Below, one piece after another: positions 1 to 9,989 of a stretch of 64,000 nucleotides of DNA (positions are counted from its first letter, which is position 1; each line of letters begins with the position of its first letter). A program made the translations under genes and the position numbers. Below the pieces are notes generated by a model. It saw nothing but the letters and a program-made list of their open reading frames with translations. It had not been told where the DNA came from and did not search any database. The stretch comes from Ciona savignyi (lineage: Eukaryota > Chordata > Ascidiacea > Phlebobranchia > Cionidae), in NCBI GenBank assembly GCA_000149265.1, contig CH001286.1, forward strand, positions 261,784-325,783, given 5' to 3'.

Positions 1-754
1 GGAATAATTGAAAAGTAACAAAGCCTGGTAATTTCTTAGACAACATGGTCTAAATACGCAGTAGAGAAATTGTGAGTGATAAATTTAGGGAAATTCCCCT
101 GAGACGTTAAATTTAAAACTGTTATTTTTCTACAAATTTAGCTTTTCGAACCATAGCGTTTGAACGGCTGCTCTTATTTTGATCAGATTTGGTGGAATGC
201 TGGATCGTTAGCCACCCTGTTTCAATTAAAAGAAAGAAAACATTTACTAAGGGTAACTCCCTTAAAAACGATGATATGTTCCTGATTCATGATTGTGACA
301 AGCATGTCACATTGCACTGACATCTCTAACAAGGATTCGTCAAATTGGATTAAAACTTTAAGAATTGTTAGATAACAGGACCAACATATGTAAAAAACAG
401 AAACTTATGTATTCAACCCATGGGAAATTCCCCGAAGCCACCAAAAGCTAAATTGGGTTGTTTTAGGAATTTAGCTTTATTTCAATACAGCACTTGAAAA
501 ACAGCTTTAATTTAAAACATTCGTGGTGAAACCTTTGTAAATCTAACACGATTGTTCTTTTTTTTACCTACACATGGAAAAGAAGTTTGGTTTAATAACT
601 ATGGGACCCATGCGTTTATGCTTGCAGAAACAAAAACTACATACTCAGTGTAAAAAATACAAAGTGTGGTTGGGGGCCCTGTAGCATGAATATATGGCAT
701 ACAACATGTGTTTTACAAATAGTGGCGGTTAAACACGTGGTTGACACTCTCTAG
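1..754 (-). mobile_element. HLR copy A (Helitron/Helentron-like repeat), truncated by window edge
   Basis: Member of a family seen at least six times in this window. The defining end reads GACACTCTCTAG then T (here ending at 754); copies facing the other way begin CTAGAGAGTGTC. The body holds a degenerate GGGAAATTCCCC motif and the phrase ACAACATGGTCTA, both shared with the other copies. The opposite, hairpin-bearing end lies outside the window. No coding potential is visible. Orientation is given with the hairpin end as 3'. Confidence 0.75.
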
Positions 755-1174
755 TTAAAATATTGTTTTTTCTGGTCCGCATTACACACCCTTAACTTTC
801 ATACAAATTTAAAGCGGTTATTTCTTTCCAGTCACTATTAAACTCAGTTTATTATGTGTTTAATTGTAACGTTCACAATGTTACGCCATTTGGGCTTAAA
901 AAAAGTATGTGGTTCTAGAACGATGTTTTGACGGTAAATCGTGAGACCTGTCTGCCTTGGTCTACTACAATACGCCAATACAATAGGGCGATTTAATAAA
1001 ATATAAAAGATTACTGCGGTTAATATTTGCTGTGTGATGTTTATGATTCACACGTTTCTTCATTTCAGTAAAACACATTAAACTAATATATTACACAAAG
1101 AAAAAACATAACATTAAAATCGAACATTTTTACAATAACCAATCCATAACAACATTTTGCAATGATACAAATAA
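755..1174. other. Spacer between two head-to-head HLR copies, with a dispersed repeat
   Basis: No gene is visible. Bases about 905-1020 are related, in the same orientation, to about 47500-47580 and, reversed, to about 53850-54010; shared words include ATAGGGCGATTTAATAAAA and CGTGAGACC. It looks like an old non-coding repeat of unknown class. Confidence 0.45.
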
Positions 1175-3040
1175 CTAGAGAGTGTCAACCACGTGTTTAA
1201 CCAACCCTATTTGTAAAACACATGTTGTATGCAATATATTCATGCTACAGGGTCCCTAACCACAATTTGTATTTTATGCACTGAGTATGTACTTTGTTTC
1301 TGCAAGCATAAACGCATGGGTCCCGTAGTTATTAGGCCAAACTTCTTTTCCATGTGTAGTTGAGAACAGAATAACCGTCTTAAATATACTAACATTTAAC
1401 CACAACTGTTTTAAATTAAAGCTTCTTTTTAAACGTGGTGGTAAAATAGAGCTAAATTTTCAAAATTCCCCGATTTCATGGTTTTTGGAAATTCCCCTGG
1501 GTTTAGTAGATAATTTTCTCTTTTACAATGTGGGTCATGTGAATCGGAGTTTTATGCCATTTTGTCCACTCCTTGTTGGATATGTCAGTGCGATATGGCA
1601 TGTCTGTCACAGTCATAATTCAAGATCGTATTTTCGTCGTAGGGAATTACCCTAAGTAATTGTTTTCTTTCTTTTAATAAATTGACTCAGAGTGTTTAAT
1701 GGTCTAACATTTCACCAAATCTGATCAAAATTAGAGCAGCCGTTCAAGCGCTATGCCCCAAAAAGATAATTTATTAGAAAAACGTTTTGGTTTTTAACGT
1801 CTCAGGGGAATTCCCCTAGATTCATTACCCAAAAGTAAAGTTTCTGCATATTTAGACCATGTTCTCTTACAAATGTCAAATTTTTATTGCGATTCCATTA
1901 CTCTTTTTGGTAGATGTCGGGGCGCCATGCCATGCATATGTTTCTATCATGATTTGAGGAAAAAATCTTATTTTTTAGGGTATTTCATTAGATAATCTTT
2001 TTTATTTGTTTTAAGTGTTAAATCAGTGACTAATGCACTTACATTCCACCAAATCTGATTAAAATTAAAGAATCTGTTTAAGCGCTATCCCGTAAATAGC
2101 TATTTTTTAAGAAAAAAATACCGTTTTGGTTTTTAAGGTCTCAGGGGAATTTCCCTAAATTTATCCCCCCAAATTTTGATTTTTGCACATCAAGACAATG
2201 TTGTCTAACAAATGTACAATTTTATTTGCGATTCCATTACTTCTTTTGGTAAATGTCGAGGTGAAATGGCATGCTTGTCACAATCCTGATTTGAGAACAA
2301 AAACCTATTTTTGGGGGTATTTTCCTAAATAATTTTTTTATTTTCTTTAGGTGTTAAATAAGTGACTAATTACTTACATTTCACCAAATCTGATTAAAAT
2401 TGGAGCAGCCGTTCAAGCGCTATGCCAAAAAAAGCTAAAATTTTTGAAAAAATACCGTTTTGGTTTTTCACCCCCCAGGGGAATTCACCTAGGTATATTA
2501 CCCAAAATTTTGGTTTCTGCTCATCTAGACCATGTGTTCTAACAAATGACAAAGTTTCATTGCGATTCCGTTATCTTTTCTGTTAGATGTCGGAGCCACA
2601 ATCCATGCCTGTCACAATCTTGCTTTAGAAACATATCTTCATTTTTAGGGTATTTCCCTAGGTTAATATTTTGTTTCTTTTAATTGGTAACGCAGTGGCT
2701 AACACGCTACTATTTTACCAAATCTGATCAAAATTGGAGCAGCCGTTCATGCGCTATGCCCAAAAAAGCTAAAAATTTTGAAAAAAATACCGTTTTGGTT
2801 TTTTACTTCCCAGGGGAATTCCCCTAATTAACTATTACCCAAAATGTTGGTTTCTGCTCATCTAGACCATGTGGTCTAACCAATGACCAAGTTTCATTGC
2901 GATTTCATTATTCTTTCTGGTAGATGTCGGAGCCACAAGCCATGCCTGTCAAGCGTTTGACGAAAAAAAAAGAAAAAAAAAAAAAAAAAAAACGGACAAA
3001 AACAATTATGTGTCCCATTTTTCCAAATGGGACCCATAAT
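1175..3040 (+). mobile_element. HLR copy B, complete (both ends present)
   Basis: It starts CTAGAGAGTGTCAACCACG and ends with a perfect hairpin: GTCCCATTT, loop TTCC, AAATGGGAC, then CCATAAT, preceded by an A-rich tract. The two ends are not inverted copies of each other and I find no target-site duplication, which argues against a cut-and-paste TIR element and for a Helitron/Helentron-type (HINE-like) non-autonomous element. The interior is built of about four tandem units of roughly 335 bp, each with a GGGGAATTCCCC-type palindrome (perfect at 1805 and 2813; variants near 2141 and 2477) and the word CGTTTTGGTTTT. No ORF of note. The class is inference; a long non-coding satellite-bearing element of another type is possible. 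Confidence 0.75.
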
Positions 3041-3199
3041 AACGTTGTTGTTACATAAAAATTTGCTAAGTTACTTCTAAAGTTAATTTTGATTTAGTAT
3101 TCTAGATACAATGGCATCTTTACCTACTCACCTCTAGGCTCACACAGGGTTGCCTTGAAAATCTATTCAGTTTCTGTTCGCTTGAAAAATCCCACTCCT

Positions 3200-3914
3200 C
3201 TTGAATTTAAATGTGCACTTGAAAATGATAAGCGTTGCCCAATTTCTGCATACTTCTTCCGGGGGAAACCATCAAAAAGATGACGCTCAATACTTGGCAG
3301 AATTTTTACAACAGCCAGCACAACTGGCAGCAGCATCTGATGATATACCGTTACCTGAAGTTGACATGCAACTATCTTTGGAACCATGCAACTTTGACAA
3401 GAGTGATCTCAATAGTTTGTACTATTCGGCTGGGTAGTGTTTCCAGAATAATAAAACATCAAATAACATGCGACAAATGGTATTGGAGGAAGTTCTTACC
3501 TCTCAACTATCGAGTGTGCAACTGTTGCATGATGATTCTATACAGCGCACAAAATTAAAAGATTACACTGGAAACTCTCTCGTTGAAGTCTCAGACAAAG
3601 TTTTCAGCATGATTAAAATATCAGAATCAACCATGAGACTAATTGGGGAAGCTAAATTAAAAGCAATGAAAAATGTTAGAAAAGTTATTTTAAAACAAGT
3701 GTCAGCAGCCACCGAATCTTTCCAATATCCTACTTGCCACAGTTTTAAGATAAAAATCTTAAAGAGATTCGTCCATGTTCGCTTACAAATTATTTGCAAA
3801 CAAATGAGAGAAAAACAAAAAAAAGAATTTAAAGCTAGCCGAGAAGAATTGGGCAGCAAAACCATGGCTAAGAAAAAAAGCTCGTGCAGTCATTGCAGTA
3901 GGGCGACTTATTAA
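3200..3914 (+). pseudogene. Possible transposase remnant (P-element-like?), broken
   Basis: Two ORFs on the plus strand, 3201-3437 and 3468-3914, look like pieces of one protein. The first contains MISVAQFLHTSSGG and DDAQYLAEFL; the second has a charged, lysine-rich tail with KILKRFVHVRLQIICKQMRE. This arrangement recalls the C-terminal half of P-element/THAP9-like transposases, but I recognise it only by feel. No start, THAP domain or terminal repeats are visible. A decayed host gene is the alternative. Confidence 0.25.
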
Positions 3915-4510
3915 ATTACATAATATTGTGATTTGTGAAATCGATATCTCTAGTTGGCCTATTTGGTGTTTTTTTTTCATGCTTCTAGTGTTTGATAATC
4001 AATGGCTCCTGACTGATATAGTCTGTAAATAAATTTCAGTTTTAACAGTAATTTCTGGAGTATTCAATTCAATTTACAGTAAGGGCGGTATAGTACGCTA
4101 TACTTACAGGATACCGGTATATAGCTTAAATAAAATAAAAAATAGTTAAGGAAGGTTTAGGTTCAAAGTTTGCTAAATGCCTGGCGCCACTAAATCTGCT
4201 ATTGACACAAACAAAAGTCAGTTTGCCGCATTGGTACAACATGTCAAAGTGAGGTAAAATAGCCCTAAATCCATTAAATGTAACAAAACTAAACTAATTA
4301 TAGTCTACTAGGTAAATAAACTTCTTTTCACGAAAGTATCTAGATAAACTAAGCTTTTGGTGTTCAAATTGTTGCATTAATTCAATGATTTCGCCTATGC
4401 TTGAAACAATAATTTGGACACATTTTTGCTTCCATGCGGTTTTGGCGGGAAAACCCGAATGTCGGAACTCTGTTCATTAAGGGACACTAGTGCTTACCTG
4501 TTTGCGTTGT
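3915..4510. other. No gene seen
   Basis: AT-rich non-coding sequence. I see no ORF, RNA gene or clear repeat here. Confidence 0.4.
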
Positions 4511-5081
4511 TATACGATTTCTATAAAGTTATACATTAATGTGATTTCGATGTGCAGTTTATTGATAACTTTTTAGAGGCGTAAATAGTTGCCAGTATAT
4601 CATAAAAGTCTATGATGATTTGTAAACCTATGCAAAGCAACTTGTTTAAAAGACTATATATATCAGAGGCGTGCAACGTAACGGCCCGCGGGCCACAGCA
4701 CGGCCCGCGGAACCTATTTATGTGGCCCGCTACAGACTTCATACTTCGTAGCCTCATAGTTTAAAAACCTTTTCTGAATTGCAACGGCACTATGGCATTA
4801 TTAACTACTTTACACTCCAATTAAATTATGTTTGCAGTACTGTGACGACTTTCCATAGTTACAGAATAATGTGCGTTGTATGAAAATTGCCTTGTACCGG
4901 CAGTGGTACAGTATTACGTGATCTTACTTTATGGGTGCATGTTATTATACAAAAAAGCTTAACCAAGTTCGAATGTGAACACAATGACAGTAACCAAAGC
5001 ACAAGACGGTGCATCAAGAATGGTGCGATAAAAATAACAATAAAGATATTATTTTAGGGAAGAAAATGTTAATTTTTTACT
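4511..5081 (+). repeat. Duplicated unit, copy 1 (hAT-like terminus inside)
   Basis: Nearly identical, with only scattered differences, to 9419-9989. An internal stretch at 4665 begins CAGAGGCGTGCAACG followed by palindromic CGGCCCGCGGGCC; CAGNGG with a GC-rich subterminal palindrome is typical of hAT ends. The 3' end of the element is not defined. Copy 1 runs on into unrelated sequence after 5081, whereas copy 2 is cut at 9989 by an HLR end. Confidence 0.6.
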
Positions 5082-5177
5082 ATATCATATAAAGTTTCAA
5101 ATGCTTTAGTGCTTCGTGTTCCGAGCAATATTGTTTATTATAATCAAAATTGAGTGAGGCCAAAGCGCTGTGATGAC

Positions 5178-7034
5178 TTACAACTTTATTGCGCAGAGAT
5201 CGGTAATTTTGAGTTTAATTGAGTCTGGAGAATCATTACGAACGCCGAAATTCTGAACTGCCATATCGGTTTTGACTTTCAGTACCAGCCCGGTCCGTGA
5301 AGCATCCGGGTCAGGGTATTCAGGGCGCCAGTCGTTATGTGTGGTGGGGTCGTACGCAGGTTGGCCTTGGCTGGTGGTGACGGTTTTGTTCTGTGGAAAT
5401 GTATCAAACGTTTCACCTCTTATAGTTGACACATTACCTCATTTCCTCTATTGAGCGAAACAAAATTAAATTAAATAAAATATAACTTAAATCGTTTGGT
5501 CTTAATTAAATTTTGATTGCTTAATATTGATCTTTCACCTAGGTTTGGCGGCCGCGTTCGCTTTTTTTTTATTAATTTATATCCTTTTTAATAACGTGTT
5601 TTAACGACTGTTCGTTTTGCCATCTTGTTCCGTTCCTGTGTCGTGATTATATTCGCTTGCCAGTTTTAAAAAGTGGGGCAAAAAACGAATAAAATAAACT
5701 AAAAACTAGAAATACTAAAAAAAACGTCCTAATCATACACAATACATCGCAATAACTCCGGTAACTCGACAGTGGACGCGGGGCAATCTGACTGCCATCC
5801 ATGTACTTTGACTACCATGATAACGCTCATTGCATTTTCCCACTCACGGAATAAATCATGAATATCCAGTATGAAGGAGATATATAACCGTGTCATCTAT
5901 AAAGGTGGCTGATTCTACGTAATTATAATGTATAAGTCAGTGGTCAAAGATAATAACATTCCACTAACCTTCAGGTCGTAGTTCATTCCGAGCCACACCA
6001 GTGCTCTTGATAATCCAGTGTTGGTTTTGACGTAATTATATACTACGTCATACATTTTCTTATCCAAGATGTCCACCAGGCCTCCACCGAAGCTTTCACA
6101 CGATTCCATAGCTTGTGATCGATTCTTTGCCACTTCCCTGTTTGGATCAGGCATCCAAATGATTTGACCGTTGTACACGATCCCATTACTTGCTAAACCA
6201 TTGAAATATATGTTTCAACATTAATGACCCATATTGATTGCCAACCAATGGTAATGGTAATGTTAGAAAAAAACAATAAACGCATACATACCTAATGAAA
6301 TGATTGTTATTAGTCATATTACCTAATTGAATACATTATTGTCGACAAACCATTTAACTGAGCTATATTCTTTTTATCTTTCCCGGTGGTGGGTTTTATA
6401 CTTTAAAGTTATAACAGGGTAATGGAAAATCTTTTGAGACAAGTAATCAAAAATTAAGGACACATTCTTCGGGTAATGTAACATTCCTGAATGCTTCACT
6501 CGTTTAAGCGATTCTTTTCCATTTCGGTCAGCTTCCCGAGCGTGTTTTCAACAATGTCGGGCGACACCAACAAATACAAACATGTTATGTCTTCGTGTAG
6601 GGATCCCATAGAAAATTTGACCGGTTTCAAAAACTAACCTGAATGAAACACCCAGTTCACAACCAGCATCGTATCCCACCCTGTTGACTGGTCTGTTCTT
6701 TCCAGGTCAATGATAAAGCCAAACTGATCTATTCGGAATGTTATCACGATGAATTTGTGGGGCAGAGATTCATTTTTGGGCGTCACATTTGCTAAGACCA
6801 TCGCTGGTCGAGATTGCAAACACATTTGGTACAAGATAAACTCCTTTTTCTTCAGATATTTTGAAACCGAATGTACTTCACTTCTGCCTCGTCCAAACGT
6901 GTGTTTTTCTGCATTTTTTGGTCTTAGTGACAAAATATCGGTGAAAATTAAAGCTTACCTGTAGCGGCAATGTTTAAACCACAGATAACGACCAACATAC
7001 CCACGACTGCCAACGTATTTTCTCGGTGAAACAT
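5178..7034 (-). CDS. Secreted C-type lectin-like protein, four exons
   Basis: Exons on the minus strand are 7034-6959, 6908-6639, 6192-5969 and 5390-5178, all with GT/AG junctions and compatible phases (1, 1, 0), giving about 260 residues. Exon 1 encodes a signal peptide (start MFHRENTLAVVGMLVVICG). Exon 2, about 90 residues, is unfamiliar. Exons 3 and 4 form a C-type lectin-like domain: SCESFGGGL after the first cysteine, VWLGMNYD matching the WIGL motif, NDWRPEYPDPD in the long loop, and a terminal LCAIKL. The first and last conserved cysteines remain, but the inner pair is absent (TGLVL and RNDSPD where cysteines are expected). No EPN/QPD sugar motif is visible, so calcium-dependent sugar binding is doubtful. 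A TATA-like TTTAAATAAG lies about 45 bp upstream of the start. The intron at 5391-5968 carries a SINE fragment. Splicing was read by eye. Confidence 0.75.
5735..5876 (+). mobile_element. SINE 3' fragment in a lectin intron
   Basis: Matches the body and tail of the tRNA-derived SINE seen elsewhere: CAATACATCGCAATAACTCC, then a tail with CCCACTCACGG and ATGAATATCC. The tRNA-like head is missing. Confidence 0.6.
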
Positions 7035-7100
7035 TTCGTTTTTTCGAACATGTGTTGTCAGAGCAAACTGATCACTTATTTAAATAAAGTAAAGTTTCTG
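7035..7100 (-). promoter_or_regulatory. Candidate promoter of the lectin-like gene
   Basis: On the minus strand a TATA-like TATTTAAATAAG occurs about 45-55 bp before the ATG, placing a start site a few tens of bases downstream and implying a very short 5' UTR. Inference from spacing only. Confidence 0.35.
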
Positions 7101-8060
7101 TGCAGTTTTTGAAAAACATTTGAAAATGTATGTGTTTCCAGTAATCTTATTCAAGTTAGGTAACATTTTTAAAGGAGTTATTAATATGCCAACTCAAATT
7201 CCCTAAATGTATACGATTTTGGACATCTGTGATTTCCCAGCAATGGGTCCACAAAGTATGACCACCAAGAGCGAAAAAATAGAATAATTGGGGAACTTAG
7301 AAAAATAGAAATTAATTGAGTAAAATTTATAGGCGTTTTCTTCAGATTCAAAGGACTAACATGCTAAACGAGCAACATACTAAATAAATTATGCTTAGTT
7401 TTATAGCATAGAATAATCATATTTAATTTCTATCAATAGAAAAGCGCAAAAGTCTATATTACAAGAGCAACCGACAGATTACTCTGCGTCCACCAACAGT
7501 ACCGAAACTGCTGCAGTGTGTTATAATTCGACCGTTTCTTCAGTTTAGTACCCACCAATTAATCCAATAGATTCGGTCGACTTGCTAATACTAAGACAAC
7601 TATATTACTCCTCATCTAAAGGAAGAACGGTAAACTGCTTAATTTAGTTGCAACAATAAAACACTTTACAAAGCTGCTAGATTTTTAACAGTTGTTGGTA
7701 ATACAGCGTTTACTGTTACGCGGTGCAGACCAAAATAGAGGCAATACATAAAAACCTTAATTTTACGTAGAAGATTTGAGCAAAATTTAATTTTGATTGA
7801 CTGTTCCCAACAAGCAACCAAGTTTTGTATTGTATGAAATATTAACAATATATAATTACTGATGTATTTAACTTAATGTCTATGTTCAATCCCGTAAACG
7901 AAAACACTTAAAATGGTTTATGGGAGCCCTTCGCCGGATTACTGAGGCGTTTGAAGTGTGTTAATATGATTGAGACGCTGCATTAAAATTGGCATAACCT
8001 ATTAACCCATTGGGTTCAGAAGATGTCCGTTCAAAGACTTTTTCATGACACGTAACCAAG
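7101..8060. other. Non-coding; decayed SINE at the right
   Basis: No gene is visible. About 7940-8040, read on the minus strand, keeps SINE words (CCCATTGGGTTCAG, AAGTGTGTTAATATGATTGA), so it is an old SINE fragment. Confidence 0.4.
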
Positions 8061-8061
8061 C

Positions 8062-8275
8062 TCGTCCGGCGGACGGTCTAGCGGTTAAATGCGTCGACTT
8101 TCAATCGAAAGGTTGCAGGTGTGAAACTGGTCGCTAGCTACTCGGTTGTGTCCTTGGGCATGCACTTTACGGATATGGCCTGAACCCAGCGAATTAAGTG
8201 GTTCTACCAAATTAAAGGAACGTGTCTATCATATACAACACACTGCAATAGCTTTGGTAACCCGACATAAACGAT
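8062..8275 (+). mobile_element. tRNA-derived SINE, head and body
   Basis: The head resembles a tRNA gene: an A-box-like TAGCGGTTAAATGCG and a B-box-like GGTTGCAGGTGTGAAAC, spaced as in pol III promoters. It is followed by a body shared with copies at 25.0, 28.9-29.1 and 50.9-51.7 kb, containing TCCTTGGGCA and ACACACTGCAATAGC. The tail is interrupted by a MITE at 8276; a matching tail piece lies at about 8690-8755. Confidence 0.8.
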
Positions 8276-8401
8276 GGGTGACTCTAAATACAGTGTGAAC
8301 AGTGTCAGTGTGGGTAGTGTGCCAGAGTTAGGGTTACAAGTGTCCCCACACTGCCCACACACTGCCTACACACTGCCCACACTGGGTATTTAAAGTCACC
8401 C
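8276..8401 (+). mobile_element. 126-bp MITE with 8-bp target duplication
   Basis: Flanked by the direct repeat TAAACGAT (8268-8275 and 8402-8409). Ends are inverted: GGGTGACTCTAAATAC against GGGTGACTTTAAATAC. The interior is an imperfect palindrome of CACACTGCC/GTGTGGG words and can fold into one hairpin. The 8-bp duplication fits hAT-type insertion, although the terminus is not a canonical CAGGG. Inserted in the SINE body. Confidence 0.8.
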
Positions 8402-8689
8402 TAAACGATGGTGGTATGTCTGTAGTGGTCGATAAATGTCATTTAATTAGGTGAGGAATCCATTTTAAACAATCTATATTTGTTTCGGTTGATTTTGTGC
8501 TAACTTGCATGAAGAGAAAAGTGGACAAAGGGGCTTCACTAATCTACGGGACAGGTAGGCGGGACAGCACATTATATCATGAGCCGAACTAGTAACTTCG
8601 TCATTACCTTGAGCGGGAAAGTATTTGAGTGGGACGACAGTATAAGAGTACCAGTATATTATGATATAACCTCATCAATCATTTCCCGC

Positions 8690-8755
8690 GTGATAACCTC
8701 CTAGGTTTTCCCATTCACGGGGATAAACATGAATATCCTAACCTGTGTCCTTCAT
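8690..8755 (+). mobile_element. SINE tail fragment
   Basis: Contains GTGATAACCTCC, TTCCCATTCACGGGGATAAA and ATGAATATCC, the 3' tail of the same SINE family. Probably the separated end of the copy that starts at 8062. Confidence 0.6.
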
Positions 8756-8867
8756 AATACCGGTATACCCCTATCACATGTGGACTTATGTACCTATGTA
8801 TACATCATTTTTTTCCAGGCTGAAAGGCGCTAAACTATATTTATTTTGTTTATTTTTGGTGGTTTTC

Positions 8868-9222
8868 GGGCATAACTAATTTACAGAAAACAGAATTAAA
8901 GAAACGACAGAAATTTGATACTAATTTACAGAAATTACAGAAATACAGAATTACAGAAAATATCCTGTAAATTAGAATATTTCTGTCATTGAAAACGACG
9001 ACAGAAAAGGGAACGGGTGCATTTCTGTAAATTTGGGACATTTCCGTCCTTAATTCACTCCAGAACAGGTTTGCATGTATTCCCGTATTTCTGTTTTCCG
9101 TATTTTTTCTGTGTTTTTGTAAATTAGAAATGAATTTTTTCTGTAATTCTGTAGTTCTGTAATTTCTGTAAATTAGTATCAAATTTCTGTCAATTCTGTA
9201 ATTCTGTTTTCTGTAAATTAGT
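8868..9222. repeat. Long imperfect inverted repeat (MITE-like hairpin)
   Basis: Left arm about 8870-8961 and right arm about 9137-9220 are reverse complements over roughly 85 bp, dominated by the words ACAGAAATTACAG / CTGTAATTTCTG and CTAATTTACAG. The loop also has partial internal symmetry. The 145-residue minus ORF across it is a by-product of the repetition. No clear target duplication was found. Confidence 0.7.
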
Positions 9223-9418
9223 TGTGTCCTGGTTTTCTGCTTTGCTGTAGTATCTGGCGATTCTGTTTTGGTTTTGAAAAACAACATATTAAATCTAATA
9301 ATAACATTTGTAAACAGATGAATGGAGTAAATAATTGTAAAATTTCGGCGAAAGTCAAACTACACACAAATCAGCTGTTTGTACTGGATTGCTCAAGCAC
9401 ATATGTTGACTGTTGCGG

Positions 9419-9989
9419 TGTTATACGATTTCTATAAAGTTATACATTAATGTGATTTCGATGTGCAGTTTATTGATAACTTTTCAGAGGCGTAAAAAGT
9501 TGCCAGTATGTCATAAAAGTCTATGATGATTTGTAAACCTATGCAAAGCAACTTGTTTAAAAGACTATATATATCAGAGGCGTGCAACGTACGGTCCGCG
9601 GGCCACAGCACGGCCCGCGGAACCTATTTATGTGGCCCGCTACAGACTTCATACTTCGTAGCCTCATAGTTTAAAAACTTTTTCTGAATTGCAACGGCAC
9701 TATGGCATTATTAACTACTGTACACTCCAATTAAATTATGTTTGCAGTACTGTGACGACTTTCCATAGTTACAGAATAATGTGCGTTGTATGAAAATTGC
9801 CTTGTACCGGCAGTGGTACAGTATTACGTGATCTTACTTTATGGGTGCATGTTATTATACAAAAAAGCTTAACCAAGTTCGAATGTGAACACAATGACAG
9901 TAACCAAAGCACAAGACGGTGCATCAAGAATGGTGCGATAGAAATAACAATAAAGATATTATTTTAGGGAAGAAAATGTTAATTTTTTA
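9419..9989 (+). repeat. Duplicated unit, copy 2
   Basis: Second copy of 4511-5081, very similar, including the CAGAGGCGTGCAACG terminus and GC palindrome. It stops exactly where HLR copy C begins. Confidence 0.6.

Noticed and set aside
2960..3040. Retrotransposon poly(A) tail at the A-rich tract of HLR copies
   Set aside because: The A-rich tract is internal, followed in every complete copy by the same hairpin and CCATAAT, and there is no target duplication.
8062..8140. Functional tRNA gene
   Set aside because: Only A- and B-box-like parts are conserved, the cloverleaf is poor, and it continues into a SINE body repeated elsewhere.
8850..9287. 145-residue minus ORF
   Set aside because: Low-complexity reading of the inverted repeat; no other support.
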